Origin: Marsupella aquatica
Taxonomy: Eukaryota; Marchantiophyta
DNA length: 64,000 nucleotides
NCBI GenBank assembly: GCA_973895155.1
Contig: OZ316894.1
Coordinates: forward strand, 23,870,001 to 23,934,000
Direction of reading: 5' to 3'
Positions 1 to 10,495 of this stretch are shown in pieces. Position 1 is the stretch's first letter. Every line of letters starts with the position of its first letter. A program made the translations under genes and the position numbers. The notes under the pieces were generated by a model. That model did not search any database and was not told the DNA's origin. It worked only from the letters and a program-made list of their open reading frames with translations.

Positions 1-226
1 CAAGAAGTCGTGCACACAGTGCTGGTCATCCGACGCAAACTTCAAACCTCATGCAGGAAACTAAGGACGTCAAAGATAGTGAGCACTTCTCACTAATGTT
101 ATTTTGAACATTGCAGTTGTTTGCTTATAATGTTGGGATTCTTATTCATGCTCTGTTTTTATAGCTCAGGAGACGCAAACGATATGGAAGTCGTTTACTA
201 GGACACAAATATAGAATGTACTGGAG

Positions 227-737
227 ATGGTGCCATCCAAACATAAATTGGTGAAATCGGTGGGTCTCGTGAATACCCTGGAGCTTGATTGGCCACCAGC
301 AGCAATTCTAGCTGTGAAGGATTTTGCCATGGGGTACGATGGCCACCTCAACACAGTTCACTTTTGGGGTGTTGTTCTCAATTCACAAGGATGTAATTCG
401 ACAGGCGTTCAGTCTCCCCACGGGAAATTTTGCAGAATTATCGACTGAGTGGGTTGACGGTCAAATCGATTCAATCTTTACAAAATGGGTTGCGGGAAAC
501 CCATACACCATTGGACATTTCAGCTCACCCTTCATCAATTGGTGTGGGATTATCAAGGTGCTGAATTCCTTGCTTTTATGCAAGCGCAAACCCAATCAGG
601 TGAACGCAAGGCAAATGTGGGTGTATTGGGCATACTGGTGGAATGAAATTGTGGAGTGTGATCGATTTGAAGGTGTTGCGACTCCAATTGTGAAGCCGGA
701 TTGGGCGGAATTGATTTTTGAGGAATTAGGAGCATAA
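227..737 (+). pseudogene. Retroelement-type ORF remnant with an 'AFxLPxG' motif
   Basis: Two overlapping frames (227-448, then 324-737) read as one protein with a single frame switch near 360-375. The second part has a motif AFSLPTG, followed by a hydrophobic, Trp-rich stretch with WVYWAYWW. The order (an aromatic-rich strand, an 'AF-LP-G' turn, then a KRKP-type basic turn about 50 residues on) resembles the ORF at 5835 and the domain at about 16640-17230 inside the retrotransposon. This suggests a decayed member of that ORF family. I do not recognise a named family; a gag-like or plant-mobile-domain-like fold is a guess. Nothing shows that it is expressed. The 226 bases upstream hold no supportable gene. 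Confidence 0.35.
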
Positions 738-971
738 ATTCTCAATTTATAGAGGCACCTATTGAGGAAAGGTAAGGTGGATAAATGGCAACCGTCCGGT
801 GTATTGTGGAACTGCAATTACCAAACTGCTTCTACATCATGGGTATTCCCTGGACCAGCTGATGTGCGATTGGGACGGTGGTGAAGTGGAAATGTCAGAG
901 GGCAGGGACGATGAAGAGCAACACGTACATGGTGAGGAGCATGAATGTTCCGACGGTGCGTAGAGTGTACC

Positions 972-1195
972 CAATGATGAGCAGCATGCTGCGCAGGAAT
1001 GTGACGATGGTGCACAGAGAGCTCCCGATGGTGAGCAGCATGCTGCGCAGGAATGTGACGATCGTGCGCAGAGATCACCTGATGGTGAGCAGCAGGAATG
1101 TGATGATGGTGCGCATAGATCACCCGTTGGTGAGCAGAAATCACCCGATGGTGAGCAGCATGCTGTGCATGAATGTGACAATGGTGCGCATAGAT
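972..1195 (+). repeat. About 54-bp tandem repeat, acidic when translated
   Basis: About four degenerate copies carry the core gatggtgagcagcatgct followed by gcgcaggaatgtgacgatgg. In one + frame they give a hydrophilic 18-residue repeat (DGEQHAAQECDDGAQRSP). A stop TAG at about 960, where the other copies have CAG, closes that frame just upstream. The array lies between the ORF remnant and the helicase remnant and probably formed a low-complexity linker of a former gene. Confidence 0.7.
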
Positions 1196-1404
1196 CGTCA
1201 GGAAGAATTGACTAACGGTGACCGGACAACCCCTCCTGCGGCAGAGTGCTTGCAAATTTTGGGAAAGCACATTCCCGACCTGGAGTTGATGTTGCAAAGA
1301 AACGCGAGACCATCTAGGTGAACTAGTGGAGAGTTACAAATGCCTAAAACATGTTCTGGAACGTCATGTGTGTGGTCATAAGCCATACAAGGCAAAACAC
1401 AAGA

Positions 1405-1830
1405 AGATTGCATTTGAATTGATAAATGAAAATGAGTTTCTGAGGAACCGTTGTGAGAAAATTGCTCAGAAAACAAGAAGCTGTCAGTGACACATTTCCT
1501 AGACAAGATGCAAACGTTGTTGCTGAGGAATGTGAGGTTCTGCTAGCACTTCAAGGCACGACACCTGCAGATACGCAACTCGGAGCTGAGCAGGTGCAAC
1601 ATTGCGTGATTTCAGAGCCCACCTTTATTTCAGAGGGAGAGGCACCAAATGCAACAGCAACATCCAAAGTTGAGGTACAAGATTCAAGGGAACCATCAGA
1701 AGTTGAGGAACCAGCTGCAGAGGGAGAGGCAGAAATGGTTGGACCAGCATCACAAGTAGAGGTCCCGGCTGTAGAGGGAGAGGCATAAATGGTTGGACCA
1801 ACATCACAAGTAGTCAGAGGTCCCAGTTGC
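1405..1830 (+). pseudogene. Acidic, repeat-containing coding remnant
   Basis: An open stretch (1453-1788) encodes a Glu/Ala/Val-rich segment with a duplicated module (EVEEPAAEGEAEMVGPASQ and then EVPAVEGEA). It ends at a TAA, after which the same module continues (MVGPTSQV) in frame. The repeat unit is about 54 bp. It may be the N-terminal acidic region of the SNF2-like gene that follows or part of a separate gene; the sequence does not decide. No catalytic domain is visible. Confidence 0.35.
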
Positions 1831-1923
1831 AGAGGAGGATGCACCATCAGATGTGCCAGGTTCATCAACGATTTTTGTTCTTTTCAACACACCAAATAAG
1901 ATATAGCGATGGAGGGCTGGGCC

Positions 1924-4900
1924 GAGTCACACTCCGTCGCCACCTAAGAAGAGAATATGTGTTGACCAGAGTACCCCATCACCACCCAAGGAGAAAGATG
2001 TCGAATCCCAGACTCCATCATACAAGTATTTGAATGCCTGTTCAGATGAGGAGGACGCGGGTGAGGATGAGGACGAGGACGAGGACAAACCCGAGGAGGA
2101 GTACTCTGAATCAGGGTCCAAAGGAGATAATGATGACCGATCGCTATTGATGGATCAAACTGGCAAGAGGAGGCAATTCAGTGTGGAAAGGTAAGTGCTT
2201 CTAATCCAGACCTCGATCTGTTTCAAGTTTGAGTTCAAGGATTTTAGGAACTGTTTCTTGATATGACCGAAGAGCGGAAACTTCAGACCATTCTTGTACA
2301 ATTTCGCAAGAGGATATTGAAGGAAGTCATTTGACAGCAATGATGAGCCCCCCATCTGGTACAATGTCAATAACTCTGTATCCCCACCAGCAGATTGGTC
2401 TTGCTTGGATGGTGGATAGGGAGTCAAGGAAGAGCTCTCCACTTGGAGGAATCTTGGCAGATGACCAGGTAATTATTAAATCTATTTTGTTTGGATTGGA
2501 AACTCTACGTGCACCCTTTGTCCGTCGCTTTCAATGTTTACAAGTGGGGTCTTGGTAGTGGGGTATTGGGGTATCAGTAGTGGGGTATTGGGGTAACTAT
2601 GTGCATGGTCTTTTTGTTCCTTGTAAGCACAGAGTATGTTGAGTGTTTGTTTTGTTGATTTTTTGCAGGGAATGGGGAAGACACTCCATGTGATTGCCCT
2701 CATGATGACCAACCGGCCTCAAAATTGCAGGCCAACTCTCGTTGTTTGCCCATCCAGTGCGATAATTCAATGGGCCAAGGAAATCAACGATATGACCACG
2801 AAGGCCGCCAATATGATTGTTCTTGTGTACCACGGCAATAGCAGGAAGAAGGACCCAAAGTACATTGCAACATTTGGGGTTGTCGTAACAACTTATGCCA
2901 TTTTGTCAGCCGAGTTGAGCGTGGTTCCCAAGAAGCGGAAGAAAGGTCACTGGTGCCTTTGACAATTAAACGGGCACTAGGTGCTTTGGAGCGGACCCGG
3001 TGGTTCAGAGTGGTCCTGGACAAGTGTCATGTCATGAAGAATAGATTGAGCCAGTACTTTAAAGCAACGTGTTGTCTCCCGACGGAGAAAAGATGGTGCC
3101 TAAGTGGCACACCAATACCGAATGAACCTAAGGATCTCTTTCATTATTTCAGGCAAGATTTCAGGTTCCTGCAATACTGTCCTCTACGCAAGTGGGGGGA
3201 TTTCAACAAAATGTTGAAGATGATGAATGGTAGCACGAGTAAATCATATCAATTCCTATCTTGACACTTGGTGGCGATTACACTCAGACAAACCAAAAGT
3301 AAGTATGTTGTAGTTGTTGACATCATTTGTCCGTTAGGTTGACTCTGTTAGCAAATGATGCACTGATGGTCTCATTGTGTTCATGTGCAGGCATTCAATC
3401 TTGAGTTGCCGGTAAAGCACTCTCAGGAGGTAATAGTGGAATGGAGGAATGCAGAGAGAGATGCTCTCAACCAACATGATCGAATCAAATTATTGGCAGA
3501 TCTCCAATCAGTCAACATGCAAAGTGCTTGTATAGAATGCAAGGTAAGTATCTTAGCTCTAAGTGCGATGGGGTATTGGGGTACGAATGGCATGCAATTT
3601 GGTTGAGCGATTGTTCCTACCTGCATGGTGTTTGTAATGTTGACATTGGACATTTGTTTGTGCAGTCAAATTATGTTGGAGGTCCAATACATATTTCTCG
3701 CTATGGCCACTTTTATTGTGGGTCTTGCGCGCTTCGAGGGCAGAAGGAAATCTTCACTTGCAAGTTCCCCAATTAATTGTAGGAGAAAGGTGGGCGCTGC
3801 AAAACTTTACAGGAACGTAGACTTGTCAAGCAAGGAGGGTGATGGTGACGTCCTAGATGGATTGAAGTTTATTCAAACCCTTCCAACGACAACCTCTTCT
3901 GCCAAATTTGATGCAATCATGACATACTTGAAGGGTATTCCAAAAGATACTACAAAGCCACTCACCAAGGAACAATGTCATCCAAGAGAGAAGGCTCTTC
4001 TATTTTCGCAATGGACAAAATGTCTGGACTTGCTTGAGCCGCACCTCACAAAGGCTGGCCTTCGGTTCACAAGGATTGATGGGTCAATGGCCCCAAAAAA
4101 GAGAGACAAGGTGCTTCACATGTTCAACAGGACCTCTTAGGTGAGTCAAATTTGTCCATTTTCAGATAGCTAATTCATGTATACTTTTACATTATAATTT
4201 TAATGACCAATGTTTTCTATGGGCTGTATAGGTGAGCATCATTCTGCTTTCCTTGATGGCAACATCTACAGGTCTCAACATAACTTGCACAAATCATGTA
4301 GTTCTAGTAGACGGGTGGTGGAATCCCTGTGTGGAAGACCAGGCTGTGGACCGGGCACCCACCGTATTGGGTAGACAAAACCAGTCACTGTTGCACGGTT
4401 TATTGCTAGGGATTCCCCCTGGCCCCCCAGCATTATTAATAATGGGCTGGACGTGCGAACGAATGAAGGGTGCAAAAAATCTGATTTGAGATTATTTTTT
4501 ATAATTGGCTTAGAAATATCAAGGGATGGTTTTATTCAAATAAACCTTTCTAACTAATATAGGCTTATATAAATGTCGCCCAAGTTAATATGCTTCAAGA
4601 GGTGATGTAATATGGATGTGACACGCGTCACAATAGGATTGGTCCTTGTGGCCACCCTTTATTGGAACATGTGTATATGACATATAATTATGCTTGCAAC
4701 ATCTATGATTCAGAGTAGTTTAGGACTTTGGAGCTTTGAACCCTAACTACCCTGCCCTGTGGTTCAAAAATGCCCCAAAGTTGAAGTTTGGGGTTAAAGG
4801 GTCACGAACACAAAAATGTATGTACCCAAAACCCTTCCAAAACACTCCCGTCAATTTTAGAACCGTTTGCACATGATGAATTTATAACTTTTCAAGGCTT

Positions 4901-5326
4901 ATATAAATGGTGTAAAATGTGAAATTATAATATCTCAAAGGGGCAGATTTATTCTGCAAAATTAAGTTTTTAAGAATAACAAGAGAAGTTTTTATAGGCT
5001 TCCAAAAATAATAAGGGGTACTAGGGAAGGGGGTGTACGCACGTATACCTCTTTAGTTTACAAAGGCTGGGGCCCGGGGGGATTCCATTGAGGTGAAGAT
5101 ATTGAAGCTATAGGTAATTCCCTGTAACTATTACATCGAGTGTGCATTGTTTGTATATGGCTTTTATAATTAACCTGCTAGTTTTTGACTGCATTTCATG
5201 TGGATTGTGTTGATTGTGCAGAACAAGAAGTGGAGGATGATTGGTCAGATTATGTATGGTGGTGTGAAAAAACAGGATGTATCACAAGAAGACATTGCCT
5301 ACTTATTCGCAAGTGACAGTTCTTAG
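1924..5326 (+). pseudogene. Decayed SNF2-family helicase, RAD5/RAD16/HLTF-like
   Basis: Exon-like blocks can be followed in order. A Ser-Pro and Asp/Glu-rich N-terminus ends at a GT donor at 2191. Block 2338-2468 ends GGILADDQ and joins in phase to GMGKT at 2669 (Walker A, motif I). LVVCPSSAIIQW is motif Ia. The DEAH box reads VVLDKCHVMKN, so the catalytic Glu is lost. LSGTPIPN is motif III. A partial RING-like C/H cluster (CIECK at the end of block 3391-3543; HFYCGSC after 3666) lies between the lobes, as in the RAD5/RAD16 group. [15 protein letters not shown] (near 3990) and LSLMATSTGLN (4232 block) are the second lobe. The last block, 5222-5326, ends EDIAYLFAS. Breaks: a frame change near 2945, a TGA at 3262, a frame change in the RING region, a TAG before the 4141 donor, and a 2-base shift plus TAG in motif VI (4358-4374). 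About 4440-5220 shows no recognisable exon. Intact family members remodel chromatin or act in DNA-damage tolerance; this copy cannot. Confidence 0.85.
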
Positions 5327-5549
5327 TCGGATTCTGATTAGGTATATATAGCTAGGGGTTCACTTGGCAACTCAGGAGCAAGCTGTATATATAGCATCAG
5401 AAGTATGTAGTACGTAGAGTTACATTGTACTACACACTGTGATTTTATATATAAAGGTGTGAGTATTGGGTAATACCAAAAACCTGAAATTACTGAAAAA
5501 TTTAAACTTTTTACAGTGTTTAAGCTTGCTGTTGCTGTTAAAGTGCCAA

Positions 5550-5727
5550 GTGTAAACTACGGGTATACTTTATAACGGGATTATGCATTTACGCGTATAA
5601 GCGTTATGGGTTACGGGTTTACGCGTTTACGCCGATACGGGATTACGGGTTACGCCTTACGCATTTAAGGAAAGTTCACGTTACGGAGCTACGGCTAACT
5701 TCGCAACGGGACTTAGCAACGGAACGG
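5550..5727 (+). repeat. Degenerate TTTACG/TTACGG short-repeat array (left)
   Basis: A run of imperfect 6-8 base units such as gtttacgc, gattacggg and gttacgcc. The units resemble one another but not the plant telomere repeat TTTAGGG. A second array of the same kind and orientation lies at 21619-21703, on the far side of ORF A, the retrotransposon and ORF B. The two arrays may mark the edges of an older element. Confidence 0.7.
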
Positions 5728-5834
5728 GGACTTCATGCCTTGATAGGAACCAAGCACAGAGTTCAGGCGCTCACTCTTGTCTCTTCACCACCCCTATTCA
5801 CTTGCTCTTTCCCTTCGAAAGTAACCTTCGCAGC

Positions 5835-7121
5835 ATGCAAATTATCGTTGCAGCTATGGCGAACCTGGGTGCTGAGGAACAGTATCAAATTGAAGCTCCA
5901 ACAGTCTCAAAAGTAGTGGCAGCTCGTATACCACGAGCGCCTGATAGTCTTTCTAATTTACAAGACTCTTTACAGCACTTAGGATTGGAACGCTTACTCA
6001 AGATTCCCTGGAATGTCGAGCTCGACTCATACTTACAGGATTTTGTAAAGGGGACTATCATTCCGATTGAATTCAGGCGAACGATTCGAGCTCGCCCCAG
6101 CCTGTGGATTGTTGAGCAAATTGCTTATGCCTTTGGATGCCCGTCAGAAGGAGAGGCGTTATATTCCAAGAAGCAGGACTTATCTACTCCATACTTTTCA
6201 GGAACTCGAAATCTCAAAAATGGCTGGAACTTGTCCGAGTGTACTTATCCCGAATTGAGAGTGCTCATGGAATTTCTGGTACCCATTCTTCATCCGAAAA
6301 AGCCAACCCTCTGTCCTGTGGCCTTGGCTAGCACTATTGTAGCTGCTCACAGTGGAGCTATAAAAGTAAATTGGGCCCTACTTCTGTTTAATGTAATGAA
6401 GGATCAAGTAAGGAGCTTGGAATCGGGGAGGACCACTTGCTTGCAGAATTATCTCTCTCAGCTCTATTATGCCCATGACTGTTTACATCTTGAGGAAGAG
6501 ACAGAGAGGGGGTTACTCCTAATTGACCTGGGTATTGAAGAAGAAATTCCTATGGACGACATTGTACATGTCACCCCTTTGAATTCGAATGATCAGAACG
6601 TTGAGGAGAATGCTGATGTTCCTATGGAGGATGCTTCAATAGAAGTTCCTACACATTCTCCTATGCATAACAGGGAAGTTGTTTGTCATCCAATAAGTAA
6701 TGAGAATTCCCCCAGCCGGACTACGGATGCAGATCCACTAGAAGCTAAAGAAGTAAGGAGCATTCATCAACAAGACGATGTTGCTACACCAACTACTGCT
6801 GTCATCCTAAGGACCAGCTCGTCCACTCCTTCAAAAGCAAAGTCGAATCAGTAGCTTATTGATAAGTTGACATCTCTTCTAAGTTGCAGTGATGATGGAC
6901 TATATGATGTTGTTAGTAATTTGAGAATGGAGGCTGTTAGTTTGGGATCACCATTTCATGATCAGCTAAGCCCTGTCAGAATGACCTCTCCCCCAAGAGA
7001 ACCAACACCAATGGAGTTTGTGATCTGTACTCCTGTCACTATACAGCCCCCTCCCCTAGAAACAAGTGAACCTGTTCCAGTGACAGAAAGTATCAGCTGT
7101 GTAGCCATTGTGGATGACTTG
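5835..7121 (+). pseudogene. ORF A: unrecognised protein, cut by the retrotransposon
   Basis: The first ATG in the open frame is at 5835; the frame is open further upstream. It encodes about 339 residues to a TAG at 6852-6854, then continues in the same frame for 89 more codons to the LTR edge at 7121. The N-terminal half is globular, with YAFGCPSEGEAL after a WNVEL...SYLQDF stretch and HPKKPT about 60 residues later. The C-terminal half is acidic and Ser/Thr/Pro-rich. In the uninterrupted locus the frame would have continued for 25 codons past the insertion (20255-20332) and overlapped ORF B by about 60 bases in another frame. That gag/pol-like arrangement makes a mobile-element origin plausible, but no known domain is certain. 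The premature stop and the insertion make it non-functional here. Confidence 0.5.
7117..7121. repeat. Left target-site duplication (ACTTG)
   Basis: The five bases ACTTG stand directly before the 5' LTR start (TGTAAACG). The same five bases follow the 3' LTR end at 20250-20254. A 5-bp duplication is normal for Ty3/gypsy integrases. Confidence 0.95.
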
Positions 7122-7248
7122 TGTAAACGATAAAAATTACACCGGCAATATTATAGTTTTTTTTAGGGTTTAGAAGTGTCAACTAGAGGTCAACCAAGAG
7201 TATTTAGGAAGTAGTAAGCAAGGACCAGCGGTTATTCATTTTGTTGCG

Positions 7249-7686
7249 ATGACAGAAAGGCTAGAAGTAGGGGAGGCGACCATCATCTCGATTAACGGTC
7301 GTGGAGGAGTCAAGTTCTGCTATGAAGGCTGCGATGGCCTACTAGCAAATGGTAGAGTATGTGCCTTAGGCACAAGAGCTCGACAGAAAAGGCAAGGGGG
7401 GGCGAATATAGAAACCCCCGTTAGCAGGAATCGGTTAGCTCATGAGTGTAAGTCGCTAGGCAAAGGAGTGCCTATGTTCATGTTCACTATTCGGATCAAA
7501 GAAGGAAGCTGTCGTGTATGGGATGCGGCGGGGCAACAATTGTTCGGAATGAAGGGCGAAGAGTTCCGCCAACGATTCACCACCGGCGAGGCCATTGAAG
7601 AACTCTGTAGAAAGGTCATGCGGAAGAAATGGAATCTGCTGCTAAGATGGGAGAACAGCACGATCAGCGAATTACGTGGCGATTAA
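7249..7686 (+). CDS. LTR-embedded ORF resembling the RPA70 C-terminal OB-fold (5' copy)
   Basis: A 145-codon ORF from an ATG at 7249. Residues about 22-40 hold a Cys cluster (FCYEGCDG, then VCALG) where RPA70 DBD-C has its zinc ribbon. Residues about 78-137 read FTIRIKEGSCRVWDAAGQQL, then FGMKGEEF, then a helix and KKWNLLLR. This follows the RPA70 C-terminal pattern (beta strand, turn, W, 'LLGMSADEL'-like helix, then a 'Y-FRLR'-like strand). In eukaryotes that fold binds single-stranded DNA and zinc. A one-base difference from the 3' copy near 7661 shifts the tail, so the last dozen residues are off-frame and the ORF ends early. Assignment is by motif pattern only; another OB-fold protein (for example the RPA-like proteins known from plant Helitrons) is possible. 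It lies upstream of the LTR TATA box, so an element transcript would carry it at the 3' end, in U3. Confidence 0.55.
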   Translation: MTERLEVGEATIISINGRGGVKFCYEGCDGLLANGRVCALGTRARQKRQGGANIETPVSRNRLAHECKSLGKGVPMFMFTIRIKEGSCRVWDAAGQQLFGMKGEEFRQRFTTGEAIEELCRKVMRKKWNLLLRWENSTISELRGD

Positions 7687-8178
7687 TCACCGCCGAACAA
7701 GTAATCATGGCCGGCGAACCGAGCAACCCCAAGGAAGATGACAGAAGTCAGGAGGTCGAGGCACATATGGCAAGATTAACAATCAGGAGTCCGGAAGCTT
7801 CCGGATCAGGCGCAACCGAAGGGAATCGAGGAGGCCGTTGCACAGTTCAGTAACCAGGAAGACAGAACTTCTTGACATAGTAATCAGCAGTTCTTGGCTT
7901 CCACTCATCGTTCTGGTAGGCATTAGTTAGCGTTCTTGATGAATGAGCGAAGGAGATCAAAGAGGAGGCGCGAGTCGTCCAACTGTAATCGGCGCACCCC
8001 AAGAAGTAGTAGAGGCCTCAGGCAAAGACGGACGCGAGGCATAGGTATTTAGAGGATGTGGAGCGCTAGGCGCTCTGTCACTTTTTGCTAGAAGTCTGGG
8101 GCAAGGTAGGGCTCCGCTCACCTTAGGAATGCCAGCAATTTTGTAATAGTGTCCCTACTCAGTTGAGTAGTCTTTGAG

Positions 8179-8185
8179 TATAAAG
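8179..8185 (+). promoter_or_regulatory. LTR TATA box
   Basis: TATAAAG sits in an otherwise ordinary stretch, with the same sequence at the matching place in the 3' LTR (19442). Transcription would start about 30 bases downstream, leaving about 780 bases of R-U5. Confidence 0.6.
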
Positions 8186-8601
8186 AGAGAGTTTGGAATG
8201 AATGCAACAGAGTGAAGTCCGCACTTGAGCAGTGAATGAGAACGTCGAATCAGAGAGAGAGAGAGAGAGAGAAGGAATTTGCCTTATGCAGCAAGTCGTT
8301 ACTCGTTAATCGCAACGATGAATGAATATTGTCTCATTGCGAACCAGAACCTTACGGGCCAGCCCCTCAAGGTATAGGTTGAACAGACAGCTAGTGAGAA
8401 GCGGTGTCTGGTTGGAGATAGTGTGTTTTGAAGGCGATACACTGGTCGTCATACACCTCCATCATATAAGGGTAAATGTGATACTGGGGTACTTGCTTAG
8501 GGTAACCCTGTCACAGTCACCCACACAATCCGGAAATCAATTGCCAGGCAGGCTGATTCAAAGGACAGCCGGACTTAATCAGGTCACGGCTACTAAAAAC
8601 C

Positions 8602-8922
8602 ATGAACATAGACAGTAGTGACGACAAGTCTTGCTCCTTGATTACCTTAAGATCACTGGAACTGTGGATCTATTCTGTCAGCACCCATCTTATTTCCCGT
8701 CAGTCACTATACGAGAACATTCTGATTTGCTTGATCACTTACCGCGAGTGGTGTGGGTTCATTGAGATTGTGTATAGAGAGGGGTTAGTGTTGGCCGAGG
8801 CTGAAGTACCTAAGAAGTGGAAGACGGAACTCGACATTCAAGAGCACTTGGTCGGATTCACTTACGGGGACTGTGTCGAGATAGAAGGAGTTCCGCCTCT
8901 TGGAGGTCGGTTAATCATTTAA
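8602..8922 (+). CDS. Unrecognised 106-codon ORF in the R/U5 part of the 5' LTR
   Basis: An ATG-started ORF that is also open at the same length in the 3' LTR (19863-20183). The two translations differ at four residues. It is downstream of the TATA box, so it would lie in the 5' leader of an element transcript. The product has a hydrophobic middle (residues about 14-50) and a charged C-terminal part with AEVPKKW. No family is recognised. Being open in both copies is weak evidence at 2-3 % divergence. Confidence 0.3.
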   Translation: MNIDSSDDKSCSLITLRSLELWIYSVSTHLISRQSLYENILICLITYREWCGFIEIVYREGLVLAEAEVPKKWKTELDIQEHLVGFTYGDCVEIEGVPPLGGRLII

Positions 8923-8991
8923 ACGAGATTACTGAGGAGAAGGTAGTTAAACGGCCATTAATCGCAAGGTTGAAGTTGGCATTTAACATTT

Positions 8992-9010
8992 TTGGCGACC
9001 ATACTGGGGA
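8992..9010 (+). other. Primer-binding site
   Basis: TTGGCGACCATACTGGGGA begins three bases after the LTR end. TGG at the start is the complement of a tRNA CCA-3' end, and the form resembles the TGGCGCC-type sites of plant Athila/Ogre elements. The matching tRNA cannot be named without a search. Confidence 0.7.
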
Positions 9011-9374
9011 ACGCCTCGTTGAGGGTTCCGAAAGAGGAGCAACTGCTACGACCAGCAGTCCGAACCAAGAGAGAAACGCGCAGATCCAAAAAGGCGAACG
9101 GGTGACATGAACTCGCCAAAGGAGTTCTGGACGATGTTCTATTTTGAGAAGGAGGCCGAAGCAGCAATCATAGCAACACTGAACAAGAAAGAGCACTCGA
9201 TACTAGCCAGCGGGAGAAGTAGGGCACGAGAAGGCGATGTTATGATAATTGCTTACACCACGCCCACACACACAGAGTTGGTACTTCGAGAAGTGCATGG
9301 AGGAACCTAGAACGTGAGGAGGCGAGCAATTCATTTGCAATCCTCTGTTCGGAGCAGCGTTTACAGCAACGACC

Positions 9375-9689
9375 ATGCCACCAAGTGATCGATTACCTCA
9401 AGGCTACACGCAGTACCGCCTACCCAAGAGAAAGGAGGACCTTAGAAAACTCTTAGAATGGTGTCATTGGAATCGAAATGAGTACCCGGTTGCGATAGCA
9501 TTGCAGATAGGCAGAATCGCTAGGAAATTAAGTTCTAAACTAGAGGAAACCGTAGGAGCTTGCCCAAGATGTATGATGTGGAGTCAACATGACAGTTTTG
9601 AGTTTTCTATGTTAAACCAGTTATTAACGATGTGCTTTAACGAGGAACTCATGGCTCCAGAAGCCTGCACTCCTAGTTTAAGCAAATAG
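9375..9689 (+). CDS. Leader ORF of the retrotransposon, unrecognised
   Basis: A 104-codon ORF with a basic N-terminal half (YRLPKRKEDLRKLLEWCHWN) and a CPRC pair. It lies in the 920-base stretch between the PBS and gag, together with a shorter ORF at 9107-9310. Upstream extra ORFs are known in Ogre-type elements, but similarity to those cannot be judged here. It may be chance. Confidence 0.25.
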   Translation: MPPSDRLPQGYTQYRLPKRKEDLRKLLEWCHWNRNEYPVAIALQIGRIARKLSSKLEETVGACPRCMMWSQHDSFEFSMLNQLLTMCFNEELMAPEACTPSLSK

Positions 9690-9911
9690 GAGTCATTTCG
9701 TAGAGGGCATAGCCGCAGTTGAGCAAAGGAGAGAGAGGAACTGATTAACATAAGTTATAGCATTAGTCAAGTAAAGGAGACAGTAGAACGTCTCCGTTTT
9801 TGTGAAAAGTAACAAGTAATAAGATCTTGACATCACCCTTGTAAAGAAAGACCTGATCGTTGAGTATATTGCTTGAAGGCAGAGAAAAGGCTTTGCTAAC
9901 CCAGAAGATAA

Positions 9912-10439
9912 ATGGGCAAGACGCCCATCAATCCCAACGAAGGGGAAATGGCAGAGAAGTTCGAACCTTTCCAAGAAAGCAGACTCAGACTTGAGGTCGA
10001 AGAACGAATCGAGACTTCAAGGGCTCAAGATAAGGTCGAAGAACCCCTGGAAGAAGCCATGGAACGACTTAAAACCCACCAAGGAGCTGGCATTAGTTCG
10101 AGATTGGCTCCTACCAGAAGGGTTAAAATACCCATGTTCAAGGGAGCACCTGATGAAGATGTCGATACCCACTTAGCACGTTTCGAAGAAATGCTCAGAG
10201 CTAACCACGAACAGAACGACACAGCCCGATTAGAGTTGTTTCCCAGCTCACTGGACAAGGAGGCTTTTGTATGGTACACTCAATACCCAGCTGACCATTT
10301 CAAAACTTGGCCTGAGTTTTCAAAAGAATTCTTAGATCATTACAGAAGGGCTAAGGAAGAATCTGATTTGTATAGCATTCTACAAAACATGACTCAGAAG
10401 AAAGGAGAACCAGTACAGAACTATATATTGGACGATTAA
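9912..10439 (+). CDS. gag: Gag, N-terminal/capsid part
   Basis: ATG at 9912, 175 codons. Acidic helices are followed by VKIPMFKGAPDEDVDTHLAR and LFPSSLDKEAFVWYTQY...WPEFSKEFLDHYR, the plant retrotransposon gag (PF03732) pattern. Gag forms the virus-like particle in which the RNA is copied. The frame closes at a TAA at 10437-10439; the rest of Gag continues in another frame from at or before 10496. The break may be a mutation or part of the element's translation scheme. Confidence 0.85.
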   Translation: MGKTPINPNEGEMAEKFEPFQESRLRLEVEERIETSRAQDKVEEPLEEAMERLKTHQGAGISSRLAPTRRVKIPMFKGAPDEDVDTHLARFEEMLRANHEQNDTARLELFPSSLDKEAFVWYTQYPADHFKTWPEFSKEFLDHYRRAKEESDLYSILQNMTQKKGEPVQNYILDD

Positions 10440-10495
10440 AGGTAACATTGAGGTGATTAACTAACAAACCGTCCGACGGGCAACGAATTAGCTGG

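Larger units (their letters stand above)
7122..8988 (+). repeat. 5' LTR
   Basis: It starts TGTAAACGATAAAAATTACA and ends TTTAACA, matching the 3' LTR over its whole length. It contains an ORF before the TATA box (7249-7686), a TATA box at 8179, a (GA)n run near 8253-8272 that is longer than in the 3' LTR, and a second ORF (8602-8922) in the probable R/U5 part. Confidence 0.95.

Noticed and set aside
818-1297. Minus-strand 159-codon ORF rich in His/Ala
   Set aside because: It is the complement of the 54-bp repeat; the periodic HAQHAAHHR pattern is a by-product of the repeat unit.
5550-5727. Interstitial telomere
   Set aside because: The units are TTTACG/TTACGG-like, not TTTAGGG, and vary in length; a telomere origin is not supported.
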